Source: Mycobacterium sp. E3198 | GTDB taxonomy: Bacteria; Actinomycetota; Actinomycetes; Mycobacteriales; Mycobacteriaceae | DNA length: 64,000 nucleotides | Direction of reading: 5' to 3' | NCBI RefSeq assembly: GCF_001667015.1 | Contig: NZ_LZIS01000028.1 | Span: 1-64,000 of the forward strand | Shown here: in pieces, positions 1 to 9,039 of the stretch | Position numbering within the stretch: the stretch's first letter is position 1 | How the letters are laid out: every line of letters begins with the position of its first letter | Notes under the pieces: model-generated | Told to the model about the DNA's origin: nothing | The model's input: the letters and a program-made list of their open reading frames with translations, nothing else | The model's database searches: none | Translations under genes and position numbers: made by a program

Positions 1-77
1 AAGCCAGCGACGCGGATTCCCGGCCGGGGCGGTGCTGTCCCCCGACGAGGCCTTCGAGGACGAACACATCGCCGCCC
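1..77. repeat. Left arm of an inverted duplication (partner 606-682)
   Basis: All 77 bases pair perfectly with 606-682 read in reverse complement. The match starts at the window edge, so the true arm is probably longer. The first mismatch is base 78 against base 605. Confidence 0.95.
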
Positions 78-241
78 GAGGCTTCCATGTGCCGGTCCAC
101 CACCCCGAACTGGGGGAGACCTTCCGCTATCCGGGCACGCCATACGTGTTCGGCGCCAACGCAGCAAGCGGCCCCGCACGACCACCCCTGCTCGGGGAAC
201 ACAACGCGCTGCTCGACGAACTCGTCGACGACACCGCATGA
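2..241 (+). CDS. Class III (CaiB/BaiF) CoA-transferase, C-terminal end only
   Basis: The gene enters from beyond the left edge, so only about 79 C-terminal residues are visible. They end in the LLGEHN motif followed by a short acidic tail, which is typical of CaiB/BaiF CoA-transferases, enzymes that move CoA between carboxylic acids. The stop overlaps the start of the next gene (ATGA). Bases 1-77 reappear exactly, inverted, at 606-682 inside a second copy of what looks like the same gene. This copy supplies the C-terminus that the other one lacks. Confidence 0.8.
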   Translation, partial: SQRRGFPAGAVLSPDEAFEDEHIAARGFHVPVHHPELGETFRYPGTPYVFGANAASGPARPPLLGEHNALLDELVDDTA

Positions 242-605
242 CCTCCGGTGGCCGCCTCACCCACATCGGGCTGTGCGTCAGGGATCTCGCAAGGTCGGTC
301 CGATTCTATTGCGCGGCTTTGGGATTCGACGAATGTGGTCGTCTGCGGGTCGACGGGCCCGAGACGGCGCGGCTGCTCGGTGTGCCCGGGCTGGTGCTCG
401 ACCTCGTCTACCTGCAGCGCGACGGGTTCCGCCTCGAGTTGCTCAGTTATCCGGCGCCGGGGGTTAGCGAGAAGCGCTCGCCCCGGCGGATGAATGCGGT
501 GGGATTCACCCACCTGTCGTTCCGTGTCGATGACCCGGACGCTTTCGTCGCAGGTATCGAGCGCCTGGGTGGTCGGGCTCGGCCGGAACGGACGGTGACA
601 TTCGA
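238..605 (+). pseudogene. Glyoxalase/VOC-family protein, 3'-truncated
   Basis: About 122 residues of a vicinal-oxygen-chelate protein are recognisable. The first beta-alpha-beta module carries a THIGL metal-ligand histidine near residue 9 and RLELLSY with a candidate glutamate near 66. The second module carries THLSFRV. The protein should end with another strand and a final glutamate ligand, but just after VTFEGGD the reading enters inverted CoA-transferase sequence at base 606. The frame stays open by chance into antisense DNA as far as 1524. The start overlaps the upstream stop (ATGA), so the two were translationally coupled. The gene is broken here, by a real rearrangement or by an assembly error. 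Confidence 0.75.
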
Positions 606-682
606 GGGCGGCGATGTGTTCGTCCTCGAAGGCCTCGTCGGGGGACAGCACCGCCCCGGCCGGGAATCCGCGTCGCTGGCTT
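606..682. repeat. Right arm of the inverted duplication (partner 1-77)
   Basis: Exact reverse complement of 1-77. It marks the breakpoint where the plus-strand glyoxalase gene runs into the minus-strand CoA-transferase copy. The arms are separated by 528 bases. Confidence 0.95.
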
Positions 683-1644
683 TCCAGGAAGTACTCGTTG
701 GCCGGCATGCCCGAAGCGATCAACGTGATCGCGTCGCGGGCCGCCGTCAGTATCGCGGTGGTCTCGTCGTCGGCACCGATCATCGCGATGTCGACCGGAT
801 CGTCGCGAGAGGCGGCCATCTCCAAGAACACCGCCTCGGGGAGTTCGTCGGTGAGGCCGAGGTCCGCGAGCCAATTCAGCAGGTTCGCGAATTCCGGCGG
901 CTTGCGCGGCAACACGCCGGTGGTGGCGTAGGCGCCGTCGGCGCATCGGACCTGGGTCGGCTGGCTCGGCGTGAAGTACGCGTGGCGGCCCGTCTGCCGG
1001 ACGCACGTCTCGTTGTTGACCAGCCAGTGGTAGGTCGTCTGCTCACAGCTGACGTTGCAGGCCGCGTTGACGCTGACGTCGACGAGCTGCCCCTGGCCGG
1101 TCTGGTCGCGGTGCGCCAGGGCGACCAGCGCCCCGATGGCGCAATACAGGCCGGCGATGTTGGCCGACTGCTCGCCGGCGCCGCGGATCGGCGGCACGGA
1201 GTGGTCGTCGTAGCCGCAGTTCCAGACCGGCCCGCCGCCCGCGAGCATGGTGAGGTCGGTGACCGGTTGGTCGGCACGCACGCTGTCGAGCCCGTAGGGG
1301 GTGACAGCCACCCAGATCAGCGAGGGATGCCGGGCATCGCCGACCGGGCCGGCCCCGGAGATGACGATGTCGGCGCCGGCGATCAAGCGCCCCAGTGCGC
1401 TGGAGCCCTGCGCGGTGCCGGGATCGACGATCACCGACCGCTTGCCCACGTTGCCGCTCCACCAGCGCAGGCTGGTGTCCGGCCCAATGTTGTCGTGCGC
1501 GAAAGGCGGTCGCTTCCGATGTGAGGATCCGGCGGGGGGTTCGACGACGACGACCTCCGCGCCGAGTTCGGCGAGTAGCCGTCCCCCGACGGGGGTGAAC
1601 TGGCCGCTGATCTCGACGACGCGGATCCCGCTCAGCGCGTTCAG
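606..1644 (-). pseudogene. Class III CoA-transferase, 3'-truncated copy
   Basis: About 346 residues of a CaiB/BaiF CoA-transferase: an N-terminal Rossmann-like opening (LSGIRVVEISGQFTPVG), GNVGKRSV near residue 70 and the YCAIGALVALAHR helix. Its last ~54 residues are missing because the duplication breakpoint at 606 cuts it; the 2-241 fragment carries the matching end, giving about 400 residues in total, the family norm. No ATG, GTG or TTG is in frame near the beginning. A CTG at 1644-1642, overlapping the upstream stop, is the best start candidate, reached by translational coupling. The position that is often the catalytic aspartate reads asparagine (SANIAG). Confidence 0.7.
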
Positions 1645-2876
1645 ATCACACCCCGCTTCGTCAATTCGTACAGCTCCTGATCATTGCGGCCGAGCAGGCC
1701 GCCCAGCACGTCCCGGTTGTGCTCGCCCAGACACGGCGCAGCCCGCGAAATGTTCCACGGCGAGGCCGACATTCGCATGGGAAGCCCTTCGACGCGCACC
1801 GCCCCGATTTCGGGGTGCGTCACCGTCGGGAAGAGTCCCCACTCGGCAAGGTCCGAGTCCTCGTCGATCCGCTCCCGGGGCGACTTGACGACGCTCGCCG
1901 GAATGCCGGCCGCACTGAGCTCGGCTGCCAGCGAGGAAGCTTCGCGGGTCCGGGTGCAGGCGCTGACGAGTTCGTCGAGTTCGTCGGCGCCGAGCAACCG
2001 CTGCTCCAGGGTGGCGAACCGGTCGTCTGTCAGTCGTGGTTCGTCGATGACTTTGGACAGCAGCGCGACGTCCCGGTCATCGCGGCAGGCGATGGCAATC
2101 CACCGGTCCTTGCCCAGGCACGGGTAGATCCCGTGCGGGGCCATCTCACCGAAGTCGGCGCGGTTACCGTCCGGGACCCCCGGCCGGCGCGCGGGCCGCT
2201 CGTTGACCGTCCAATCCAACACCTCGGTGGGCAGCATCGCGATGCCCGCCGGCACCGTGGCCAAATCGATGTGCTGGCCCTCGCCGGTGCGTTCGCGCTG
2301 ATGCAGCGCCGCCAGGATCGCGACCGTCATGTAGTAGGCGGCGATGTGATCCATGTACGAGTAGCCCCACCCCGCGGGCTCGTGGTCGGGCAGCCCGGCG
2401 GTGAAGGTCAGGCCGCTGAGCGCCTGAACGATCGGACCCCATGTCTTGAAATCGCGGTAGGGGCCGGTGTGTCCGAAGCCGCAGTTGGAGACGTAGATGA
2501 TGTCCGGCTTGATCCGGCGCAGCTCGTCGTAGCCAAAGCCCATCCTGGCGAGCACGCCGGCCGCGAAATTCTCGCAGACGATGTCGGAGACGGCGATCAG
2601 CTCACGCAGCAGCTGCCTGCCCGCCTCGACCCGCAGGTTGATGGTCACCCCGAGCTTGCCCACGTTGTGGTTGTTGAAGCCCGCGCCCATATTGACGCCC
2701 CGGCGTTCGTCGACGAAGGGTCCCACGCCGCGCAGCGCGTCCCACATACCGCGGCTGACGGGGTCTTCGACTCGGATGACCTCGGCGCCGAAGGCCGCCA
2801 GGATTTTCGTCGCGCCGGCGCCAGCGAGTTGACCGCCCAGGTCGCACACCCGAAGATGGGACAAGCCGACGGTCAC
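1641..2876 (-). CDS. Class III (CaiB/BaiF) acyl-CoA transferase
   Basis: About 411 residues from a GTG start that places the family's opening (LSHLRVCDLGGQLAGAGATKILAAFGAEVIRVE) at the N-terminus. A longer reading from 2912 would run through a promoter-like palindrome and is disfavoured. The usual catalytic aspartate is visible in the YMDHIAAYYM segment, and the C-terminus has LGEHN. The enzyme should move CoA between acyl-CoA and a free acid in the cytoplasm. It is divergent from a P450 gene at 2985 and coupled to the truncated CoA-transferase downstream, which lacks this aspartate. The pair may have been a two-subunit enzyme. Confidence 0.85.
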   Translation of the reverse strand: MTVGLSHLRVCDLGGQLAGAGATKILAAFGAEVIRVEDPVSRGMWDALRGVGPFVDERRGVNMGAGFNNHNVGKLGVTINLRVEAGRQLLRELIAVSDIVCENFAAGVLARMGFGYDELRRIKPDIIYVSNCGFGHTGPYRDFKTWGPIVQALSGLTFTAGLPDHEPAGWGYSYMDHIAAYYMTVAILAALHQRERTGEGQHIDLATVPAGIAMLPTEVLDWTVNERPARRPGVPDGNRADFGEMAPHGIYPCLGKDRWIAIACRDDRDVALLSKVIDEPRLTDDRFATLEQRLLGADELDELVSACTRTREASSLAAELSAAGIPASVVKSPRERIDEDSDLAEWGLFPTVTHPEIGAVRVEGLPMRMSASPWNISRAAPCLGEHNRDVLGGLLGRNDQELYELTKRGVI

Positions 2877-2881
2877 TATGC

Positions 2882-2977
2882 AACAATAGAACATAATTTG
2901 TTCTGCTGCCAACGCCGCGCCGGGACTCTGTCGCGGCCCACGGCTACTCGCAGATTGACAGTCGATGTTCTATTGTT
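2882..2977. promoter_or_regulatory. Divergent promoter/operator region with paired motifs
   Basis: Two copies of a 13-base word face each other: aacaatagaacat at 2882-2894 and its reverse complement at 2965-2977. The left copy runs into a 6-5-6 inverted repeat, AGAACA-N5-TGTTCT (2888-2904). TTGACA at 2955-2960 and TATTGT at 2971-2976 lie just before the P450 ATG at 2985, although their 10-base spacing is too short for a standard promoter. A TetR-type operator serving both flanking genes is the likely reading. The core TGTTCTATT recurs at 16751-16759. Confidence 0.55.
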
Positions 2978-2984
2978 CAGTCTT

Positions 2985-4190
2985 ATGGTGACGATCACAG
3001 CGGCCCGGTTCGACGAGCCGGCGTTCTATCTGGGCGACCCGAACGCCACGTTCGCGCAGCTGCGCGACCACGACCCCGTGCACTGGTACGACGAGGGCAA
3101 GTTCTGGGTCATCACCAAATATGAAGACATCAAGAGCATCTCGGCTCGGCCCGAGAAGTTCAAGTCGGAGCGAATCGGGATCATGATGGATCTGATCGCG
3201 CACCGGGAGGGCCGCGACCCTCAGGGATATGGCAACCGCGGCATCATGTTCATGGATCCGCCGGTGCACCGAATGCACCGCAAGGCCGTCGGCGTGCGGT
3301 TCACACCGGCCGCGGTCGCCAAGATGGAGACCCGGGTACGCCAGGTCGTCAACGACGTACTCGACGACCTGCCGGACGGTGAATTCGACTGGATTCAGCG
3401 CGTCGCCGAGCCCATCCCGGTGTATGTGTTCGCCTACCTGCTGGGTGTGCCCGAAGAGGATTGGCCCAAGGTCGCGGGCTGGGCGACCACTATCGCCAAC
3501 GTCGGTGGCGGGGCCGCGAGCGACGAAGACTACGCGTTCATCTTCGAACACATCGGTCCGTATTTGATGGGCCTCGTCGCCGAACGCAAGGAGCGTCCGC
3601 AGGACGACCTGCTCACGTTGCTCACCGAGGTGACGGTCGACGGGGAGCCCTTCGACGAGATGCAGGTGATGATCTACGCGCTGACCCTGCTCGCCGCCGG
3701 TAGCGAGACGACGCAAAGCCTGATCGCGGGGATCGCCGACTGTCTCGACACCCATCCCGACGAATCCGCGGTGTTGTTCGCCGATCCGGGCCTCAGCGGA
3801 AACGCGGTCGAGGAGGTCCTGCGCCACTGGACGCCCGTGATGAGCATGGCCCGGCAGGCGGCCCGCGACGTTTGCCTGCGCGGCGCGGACATCAAGGAAG
3901 GCGACGGGGTGCTGCTCGCCTACGCCTCCGCGAACCGCGACCAGGAGCACTGGGGCCCGACCGCCGAACAGTTCGATATCCACCGCGAGGACGCCGCCAA
4001 TCACCTCGGCTTCGGGGTCGGCGAGCACTTCTGCATGGGCGCCGCCCTGGCTCGACGCGAAGCTCGCCTGCTGTTGGAGGAGGTGGCGCGGCGCGCCAAG
4101 GGGATTCACGTGGTCGGCGACCGTGTGCCCCGCGTGTCGACGCTGGTGCACACGCACGACCACCTGCCTGTCGCGCTGGACTACCGCTGA
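2985..4190 (+). CDS. Cytochrome P450
   Basis: A 401-residue soluble P450. The I-helix oxygen-activation motif AGSETT is at residues 238-243, the ExxR motif (EEVLR) ends at 280, and the haem loop FGVGEHFCMG has its thiolate cysteine at 350. It should hydroxylate a hydrophobic substrate using electrons from a ferredoxin; none is adjacent, and the nearest seen is at 39796. ATG 2985 is chosen because the protein then begins with the normal short P450 N-terminus; the open frame further upstream is antisense to a CoA-transferase. It sits 11 bases before a CoA-transferase gene and is likely the first gene of an operon to 7687. Confidence 0.92.
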   Translation: MVTITAARFDEPAFYLGDPNATFAQLRDHDPVHWYDEGKFWVITKYEDIKSISARPEKFKSERIGIMMDLIAHREGRDPQGYGNRGIMFMDPPVHRMHRKAVGVRFTPAAVAKMETRVRQVVNDVLDDLPDGEFDWIQRVAEPIPVYVFAYLLGVPEEDWPKVAGWATTIANVGGGAASDEDYAFIFEHIGPYLMGLVAERKERPQDDLLTLLTEVTVDGEPFDEMQVMIYALTLLAAGSETTQSLIAGIADCLDTHPDESAVLFADPGLSGNAVEEVLRHWTPVMSMARQAARDVCLRGADIKEGDGVLLAYASANRDQEHWGPTAEQFDIHREDAANHLGFGVGEHFCMGAALARREARLLLEEVARRAKGIHVVGDRVPRVSTLVHTHDHLPVALDYR

Positions 4191-4201
4191 GGGGCGTGCC
4201 C

Positions 4202-5422
4202 ATGAGCGGACCCATGGCGGGCGTACGCGTCCTCGAGGTTGCCCAGTGGACCTTCGTGCCGGCCGCCGGCGCGGTGCTGGCGGACTGGGGCGCTGACGTA
4301 CTGAAGATCGAACATCCGCGCACCGGCGATGCCCAGCGGGGCCTACGTCAGCTCGGCAACGTGCAGATCACCGGCGAGCGCAACCCCGTCATGGAGCACG
4401 CGAACCGCGGCAAACGATCCATCGCCCTGGATATCTCGACACCGGCCGGCCATGAATTGCTGATGGACATCGCGAGCACGAGCGACGTGTTCCTGACGAA
4501 CTTCTTGCCCGATGCTCGCGCCAAACTGCGGATCGACGTCGACGACTTGCGAACGGCGAATCCCGACATCATCTATGTGCGAGGCAGCGCATACGGAACC
4601 CTCGGCGACGAGGCCGGCATCGGTGGATACGACATGACGGGCTTCTGGAGCCGCGGCGGTAGCGCGGCAAGCGTCACCCCGCCCGATATGGCCGGCGTCG
4701 TCGCACAACCCGGACCGGCGTACGGAGATTCGATGGGCGGCATGACGATTGCCGGCGGAATTGCCGCGGCGCTGTTTGCGCGTGAACGGACCGGTGAGAC
4801 CAAGGTCGTGGACGTGTCGCTGCTCGGAGTGGGAGTGTGGGCGATGGGGGTGGCCGTCAACGCCGCGCTGATCTCCGGGCAGCCGTGGCAGGCAAACCCC
4901 GCAGGCGCCAACGTCACAGCGCACAATCCGCTGGTGGGCTTCTACCGCACGGGCGACGGTCGCTATATGGGATTGTCGATGATGCAAGGTTTCCGCTACT
5001 GGGCGGACTTCTGTGCGCGGGTCGGGCTCCCCGAGCTCGCCACCGACGAACGCTTCGCAAGTCACCAGCTGCTAACCCGCAATGCGGCGCAGGCAACTGA
5101 GATCCTGCGCGAGGTGCTCGGGAGCCAATCACTCGAGCACTGGCGCAATGCGCTGGCCGGTTTCGAAGGGCAGTGGGCGCCCGTACAGAACACGATGGAT
5201 GTCGCGGCCGACGAGCAGGTCAGGGCGAACGGCGTCATCGTGCCCATCCAAGGCAGCGGCGGTGCCCTCGAATTAGTCTCGAGCCCCGTGCTATTCGATC
5301 AGACACCGTTTGCTCTCGGCCCGACGCCGGAGTTCGCGGAACATACCGAAGCGCTGTTACTCGACCTGGGCAAGGACTGGGACGACATCATTGTCCTCAA
5401 GGACAGCGGAACCATCGCGTGA
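4202..5422 (+). CDS. Class III (CaiB/BaiF) acyl-CoA transferase
   Basis: A 406-residue CaiB/BaiF protein. It opens with MAGVRVLEVAQWTFVPAAG, has NRGKRSIALD near residue 70, and the catalytic aspartate is probable in AYGDSMGGMTIAGG near 180. Class III enzymes form an acyl-aspartyl intermediate there before transferring CoA. The gene follows a P450 by 11 bases and precedes an SDR, which fits CoA activation of an acid made by oxidation of the P450 product. Confidence 0.87.
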   Translation: MSGPMAGVRVLEVAQWTFVPAAGAVLADWGADVLKIEHPRTGDAQRGLRQLGNVQITGERNPVMEHANRGKRSIALDISTPAGHELLMDIASTSDVFLTNFLPDARAKLRIDVDDLRTANPDIIYVRGSAYGTLGDEAGIGGYDMTGFWSRGGSAASVTPPDMAGVVAQPGPAYGDSMGGMTIAGGIAAALFARERTGETKVVDVSLLGVGVWAMGVAVNAALISGQPWQANPAGANVTAHNPLVGFYRTGDGRYMGLSMMQGFRYWADFCARVGLPELATDERFASHQLLTRNAAQATEILREVLGSQSLEHWRNALAGFEGQWAPVQNTMDVAADEQVRANGVIVPIQGSGGALELVSSPVLFDQTPFALGPTPEFAEHTEALLLDLGKDWDDIIVLKDSGTIA

Positions 5423-5475
5423 CCAAGACGACCTTCATGGCCTGACGGCGAAAGAGCCAACAACGGAGGAAGCAC

Positions 5476-6333
5476 ATGAATCGAGTCAGCGGCAAAGTAG
5501 CGGTCGTCACGGGCGCCGCGCGCGGACAAGGACGCAGTCACGCAGTCCATCTCGCCGACGAGGGCGCCGACATCATCGCCGTTGACATCTGCGACGACAT
5601 CGCGACCAACGACTACCCGATGGCACGCAAGAGCGACCTCGACGAGACGGCGAAGTTGGTGGAGAAGGCAGGCCGACGTGTCGTCACAGCTATGGCCGAT
5701 GTGCGGGACCGGGCGGCCCTGAAGAAGGCGATCGATGACGGCGTCGCCCAATTGGGCGGGCTGCATGTCGTCGTCGCGAACGCCGGCATCTGCCCGCATG
5801 GAGAACACAAAGGGTATCCGGCGTTCCGCGACGTGCTCGACGTGAACTTTCTCGGCGTTGTCAACACCGTCAACGCCGCGTTTGACCATCTGGACACCGG
5901 TGCGTCGATCATCGCCACCGGCTCGATCGCCGGACTGGTCTCCCAACACGATATGTTCAACGGCGGCGGCAACGCGGGCCCGGGCGGGCTCGGCTACGGT
6001 CTGGCCAAGAAGTTCGTCCGCGACTGGGTCAAATCGATGGCGATGACGATGGCGGCGCGCCAGATACGCGTCAACGCCGTGCACCCGACGAACGTCAACA
6101 CCGCGATGATGAACAACCCGATGATGTACAAGACGTTTCGGCCCGACCTGGAGGCTCCGACACACGACGACGCCTTTGTGATCTACCCGATGCTCCAGGC
6201 GATGCCGGTGCCATGGGTGCAGCCCGAGGACATCTCGCACGCCGTGGTCTACCTTGCCTCGGACGAATCGCGATACGTCACCGGACTGCAGATGTTCATC
6301 GACGCCGGTGCCGCGCTGAAAATGGGTTTGTGA
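5476..6333 (+). CDS. Mycofactocin-coupled SDR-family oxidoreductase
   Basis: A 285-residue short-chain dehydrogenase. The cofactor loop TGAARGQG is at residues 12-19, NAG at about 102-104, and the catalytic residues are Ser150 and Tyr174-xxx-Lys178. The RGQGRSHA and VANAGI wording and an insertion around residues 38-60 are typical of the family whose tightly bound NAD is recycled by mycofactocin. It should oxidise an alcohol to a ketone or aldehyde. GGAGG lies about 8 bases before the ATG. No mycofactocin biosynthesis gene is in this window. Confidence 0.85.
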   Translation: MNRVSGKVAVVTGAARGQGRSHAVHLADEGADIIAVDICDDIATNDYPMARKSDLDETAKLVEKAGRRVVTAMADVRDRAALKKAIDDGVAQLGGLHVVVANAGICPHGEHKGYPAFRDVLDVNFLGVVNTVNAAFDHLDTGASIIATGSIAGLVSQHDMFNGGGNAGPGGLGYGLAKKFVRDWVKSMAMTMAARQIRVNAVHPTNVNTAMMNNPMMYKTFRPDLEAPTHDDAFVIYPMLQAMPVPWVQPEDISHAVVYLASDESRYVTGLQMFIDAGAALKMGL

Positions 6334-6346
6334 CCTCCCCGCTGAC

Positions 6347-7687
6347 ATGACACCCGATGAGGCGGTACGAAGCTGGCTCGAGAGTCACCTCGGGCCCGTG
6401 CGTGCCTTCGAGCGCCAACCACGTTGGCGTCCGGCCTGGTTCGCCGACGTCGAACGTGACGGCACAATCATGCCGCTGTATGTGCGTGGCGACCGCGTGG
6501 GCATGGAGTTCTCGTTGTCCACCTATCGGGAAGCGGAAGTCCTTGAAGCCCTGGAGAAGCAAGGAATTCCAGTTCCGCACATTCACGGTCGGATTGACGC
6601 ACCACCCGCCATCGTGATGGATCGCCTGCCCGGCGCCACCAATCTGTCAACCTCGCCGAGCGCAACAGAGCGCAACTCGGTCATCGACGAATACATGGAA
6701 ATCCTTGCGCGGATCCATCGGTTGGATCCAGGTGAATTCTCCGCCGCCGGACTCAAGTTACCCAAAGACCCTCAGCAGCACGCGTTGTCGAGCTTCGAAG
6801 AGTCCGTCGCGCGGTATCGGTCTACCAAAATGCGCCCGGAGCCGTTTCTGGAATTCGGCATCGGCTGGATCCGCCGCCACGTTCCCGCGCATCGGTTCGA
6901 CCCGCGCTTCGTCCTGGGGGATCCCGGGCAGTTCATGTTCGCCGATGGGCGCGTGACCGGACTGCTCGACGTCGAACTGGCCTACCTCGGCGACACCGCG
7001 CATGACCTCGCAGGACTGCGTCTGCGCGACATCTCCGAGCCCTTCGGCGACCTCGAGCGCGCGTTTCGGCGTTATGAGGAGGTCTCCGGCGTGGAACTGG
7101 ACCTGCCGGTGGTCGAGTTCCACACCGCGCAGTTCTCGCTCACCACGCCTCTCTCGTTGGTGATGGTCGTGCACAACCCTTTTCCGATGAGTGACTTGCT
7201 GCAATATGAAGAGTGGTTTCAGCAATGCTCGCTCAACGCCGTCGAAGCCATGGCCGCGGTCGAGGGCGTCGCCCTCGACGAGTACCGACTCCCGCAGGCG
7301 GCAGATGTCCGCCAGAGCGGCCTTGTCGACGCGTTGGCACCCATCATCGAGGAATTACCCGCCGAGACCGAGATTGAGCGCTTTCGGCGGCGCCAAACCG
7401 CGCAAACCGCGCGCTACGTCGCCGACCTCTGCCGGCAAGGTCCCGCAATCGAATCCGAAGACCTCGACGATCTCAAGGGCCTGCTCGGCTCCCGATACCC
7501 CGACTGGCGTGCAGGGGATGAGGCGCTGGAGGCATTCGTCTTGCGCGCCCCCGAGAACATGGACGCCGAGCTCATTCGGCTGTTCCACCGCCGCATCATG
7601 CGGCAAATGCGTTTGCTGGAGCCGGTTCTCAACCGCGCCGGCGGCGTGTACCCGCTGACACCCCTGGCCCGGTTACTCGGCCGCTGA
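6347..7687 (+). CDS. APH-like (aminoglycoside phosphotransferase fold) protein
   Basis: A 446-residue protein of the phosphotransferase fold often found beside acyl-CoA metabolism genes. The kinase core covers about residues 20-250. The Brenner motif normally reads HGDxxxxN; here it is L190-G-D192-P-G-Q-F-M, so the leading histidine and the metal-binding asparagine are both changed, while the base Asp192 and the metal Asp208 (LLDVELAYLGD) remain. The C-terminal ~150 residues match nothing I recognise. Only 13 bases separate it from the SDR, so it belongs to that operon. It may phosphorylate a pathway alcohol or be a non-catalytic acyl binder. It need not be a resistance gene. Confidence 0.75.
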   Translation: MTPDEAVRSWLESHLGPVRAFERQPRWRPAWFADVERDGTIMPLYVRGDRVGMEFSLSTYREAEVLEALEKQGIPVPHIHGRIDAPPAIVMDRLPGATNLSTSPSATERNSVIDEYMEILARIHRLDPGEFSAAGLKLPKDPQQHALSSFEESVARYRSTKMRPEPFLEFGIGWIRRHVPAHRFDPRFVLGDPGQFMFADGRVTGLLDVELAYLGDTAHDLAGLRLRDISEPFGDLERAFRRYEEVSGVELDLPVVEFHTAQFSLTTPLSLVMVVHNPFPMSDLLQYEEWFQQCSLNAVEAMAAVEGVALDEYRLPQAADVRQSGLVDALAPIIEELPAETEIERFRRRQTAQTARYVADLCRQGPAIESEDLDDLKGLLGSRYPDWRAGDEALEAFVLRAPENMDAELIRLFHRRIMRQMRLLEPVLNRAGGVYPLTPLARLLGR

Positions 7688-7705
7688 CGCCCGCGTGGAA
7701 GGCCG

Positions 7706-8920
7706 CTACCGGGCGGCCAGCTCCAGACGCTTCCGTCGCCGGACCAGGATGCTGGGCAGCCAGTCTCCGACGTCACACGCGTCGATCCAGGTGGTGCGCT
7801 CCAGTAGCATCTTGAACACGATCTGAGCCTCCAACCGGGCCAGGGCCGCCCCGACGCAGAAATGCACGCCCTTGCCGAACGTCACATGCCCCTTCCCGTT
7901 GCTGCGGTCGAGAAGGAATTCGTTGGGCGACTCGAAGTGCCCGGGGTCGCGGTTGGCGGCTCCCCATAAAAGAATCAGATGCGCGTTCCCCGGCACCTCC
8001 ACCCCGCCGAGCGTGGTGTCGCGCCACACATGGCGGTAGTGGCCACGAAACGGCGGCTCGTAGCGCAGTGTCTCTTCGATGAAATTGCCCAGTAATTCCG
8101 GGCTTTGGCGAATCCGCTCTTGAACCTCGGGACGGTCAGCGAGAATCCATGCCGCACTGCCCAACAACGAGGCGGTCGACTCGCCGGCGGCACTGAACAG
8201 CGTGAGCATGATGCCCATCGCCACGGCCTGGTCCACCTCGCCGGAGGCGTAGCGGGCGGCCATGTCCGGTATCAGTCCGGATTTGTCTGCGGTATCAGCC
8301 CTATCGAAATGTTCCATGACATACGCGGACAGTTCGAACGCCGCAACCCCGGCCTCCGCGAGCTGCGCCTCGGTGACAACGCCGTCGAGCAGGGTGGTGG
8401 TGGCGTAACCCAGCCGGATCAGCTTGTCGACATCGGCATGGGGCAGGCCGAGCAATTTTGCGACCACCATCATCGGGAGCCGGTTCGCCACCGCGCCCAT
8501 CCATTCGATACGTCCCTGTTGCAGGTTCTCCTCCCACAGGCGCTCGGCGGTCTCCGCAGCGAATTCCTCGATGATCCGCACCCTGCGCGCGGACAGGTGT
8601 GGGAGCAAGATCTTGCGGTGCAGCGCGTGCGCCGGGTCATCGGCCGTGGCCAGGGCGTGGGTGGGGCTTCCCGCCCCCATCATCGGCAACGCCCCGATGC
8701 TGCCGTCCTCGCGGAAAATCATGGTTGCCGTGAGATTGGACGAAAAGTCATCGACCCGAGTGACGGCCTCGATCAACGCCTCCCAGCCACACACGGCATA
8801 GAAGTCGGAATCGGCGATGCGATGCACCGGAGCCGTCGCGCGCATCCGGTCATACATCGGATACGGATCCTGCAAAGCCTCGGCACCGAGGAAATCGACC
8901 GGGTCGCTCAAGACCGCCAT
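7706..8920 (-). CDS. Cytochrome P450
   Basis: A 404-residue P450 starting at the ATG of MAVLSDPVDF; an in-frame extension to 9007 looks non-native. The haem loop FGKGVHFCVG has Cys355 and ExxR is at 282-286. The I-helix reads AGEST (245-249): the threonine is present, but the acidic residue before it in most P450s is serine here. The gene is divergent from a TetR regulator at 9104, with a strong palindrome between them, so that regulator probably controls it. Confidence 0.9.
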   Translation of the reverse strand: MAVLSDPVDFLGAEALQDPYPMYDRMRATAPVHRIADSDFYAVCGWEALIEAVTRVDDFSSNLTATMIFREDGSIGALPMMGAGSPTHALATADDPAHALHRKILLPHLSARRVRIIEEFAAETAERLWEENLQQGRIEWMGAVANRLPMMVVAKLLGLPHADVDKLIRLGYATTTLLDGVVTEAQLAEAGVAAFELSAYVMEHFDRADTADKSGLIPDMAARYASGEVDQAVAMGIMLTLFSAAGESTASLLGSAAWILADRPEVQERIRQSPELLGNFIEETLRYEPPFRGHYRHVWRDTTLGGVEVPGNAHLILLWGAANRDPGHFESPNEFLLDRSNGKGHVTFGKGVHFCVGAALARLEAQIVFKMLLERTTWIDACDVGDWLPSILVRRRKRLELAAR

Positions 8921-9039
8921 AGACCCAGGCTGAAGGTGACCGTCGGCGCGGTCAATAGGGCGAGGAAAGGTTGATAAGCCTCCCGCCGCGCCGTCCGTGC
9001 ACCCCAAACCCCTTGCGCGGGAGGACCAGCGCGTTAGCC

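Noticed and set aside
238..1524. One long 428-codon plus-strand frame that looks like a glyoxalase with a long tail
   Set aside because: From base 606 it runs antisense to a CoA-transferase; the tail has shadow-like composition and arises from the inverted duplication.
1719..2984. In-frame 5' extension of the P450 gene
   Set aside because: It is fully antisense to the CoA-transferase at 1641-2876, and the P450 starts normally at 2985 after a promoter region.
6347..7687. Reading the APH-like gene as an aminoglycoside resistance gene
   Set aside because: Operon context is catabolic, the Brenner motif is altered, and the protein is much longer than resistance enzymes.
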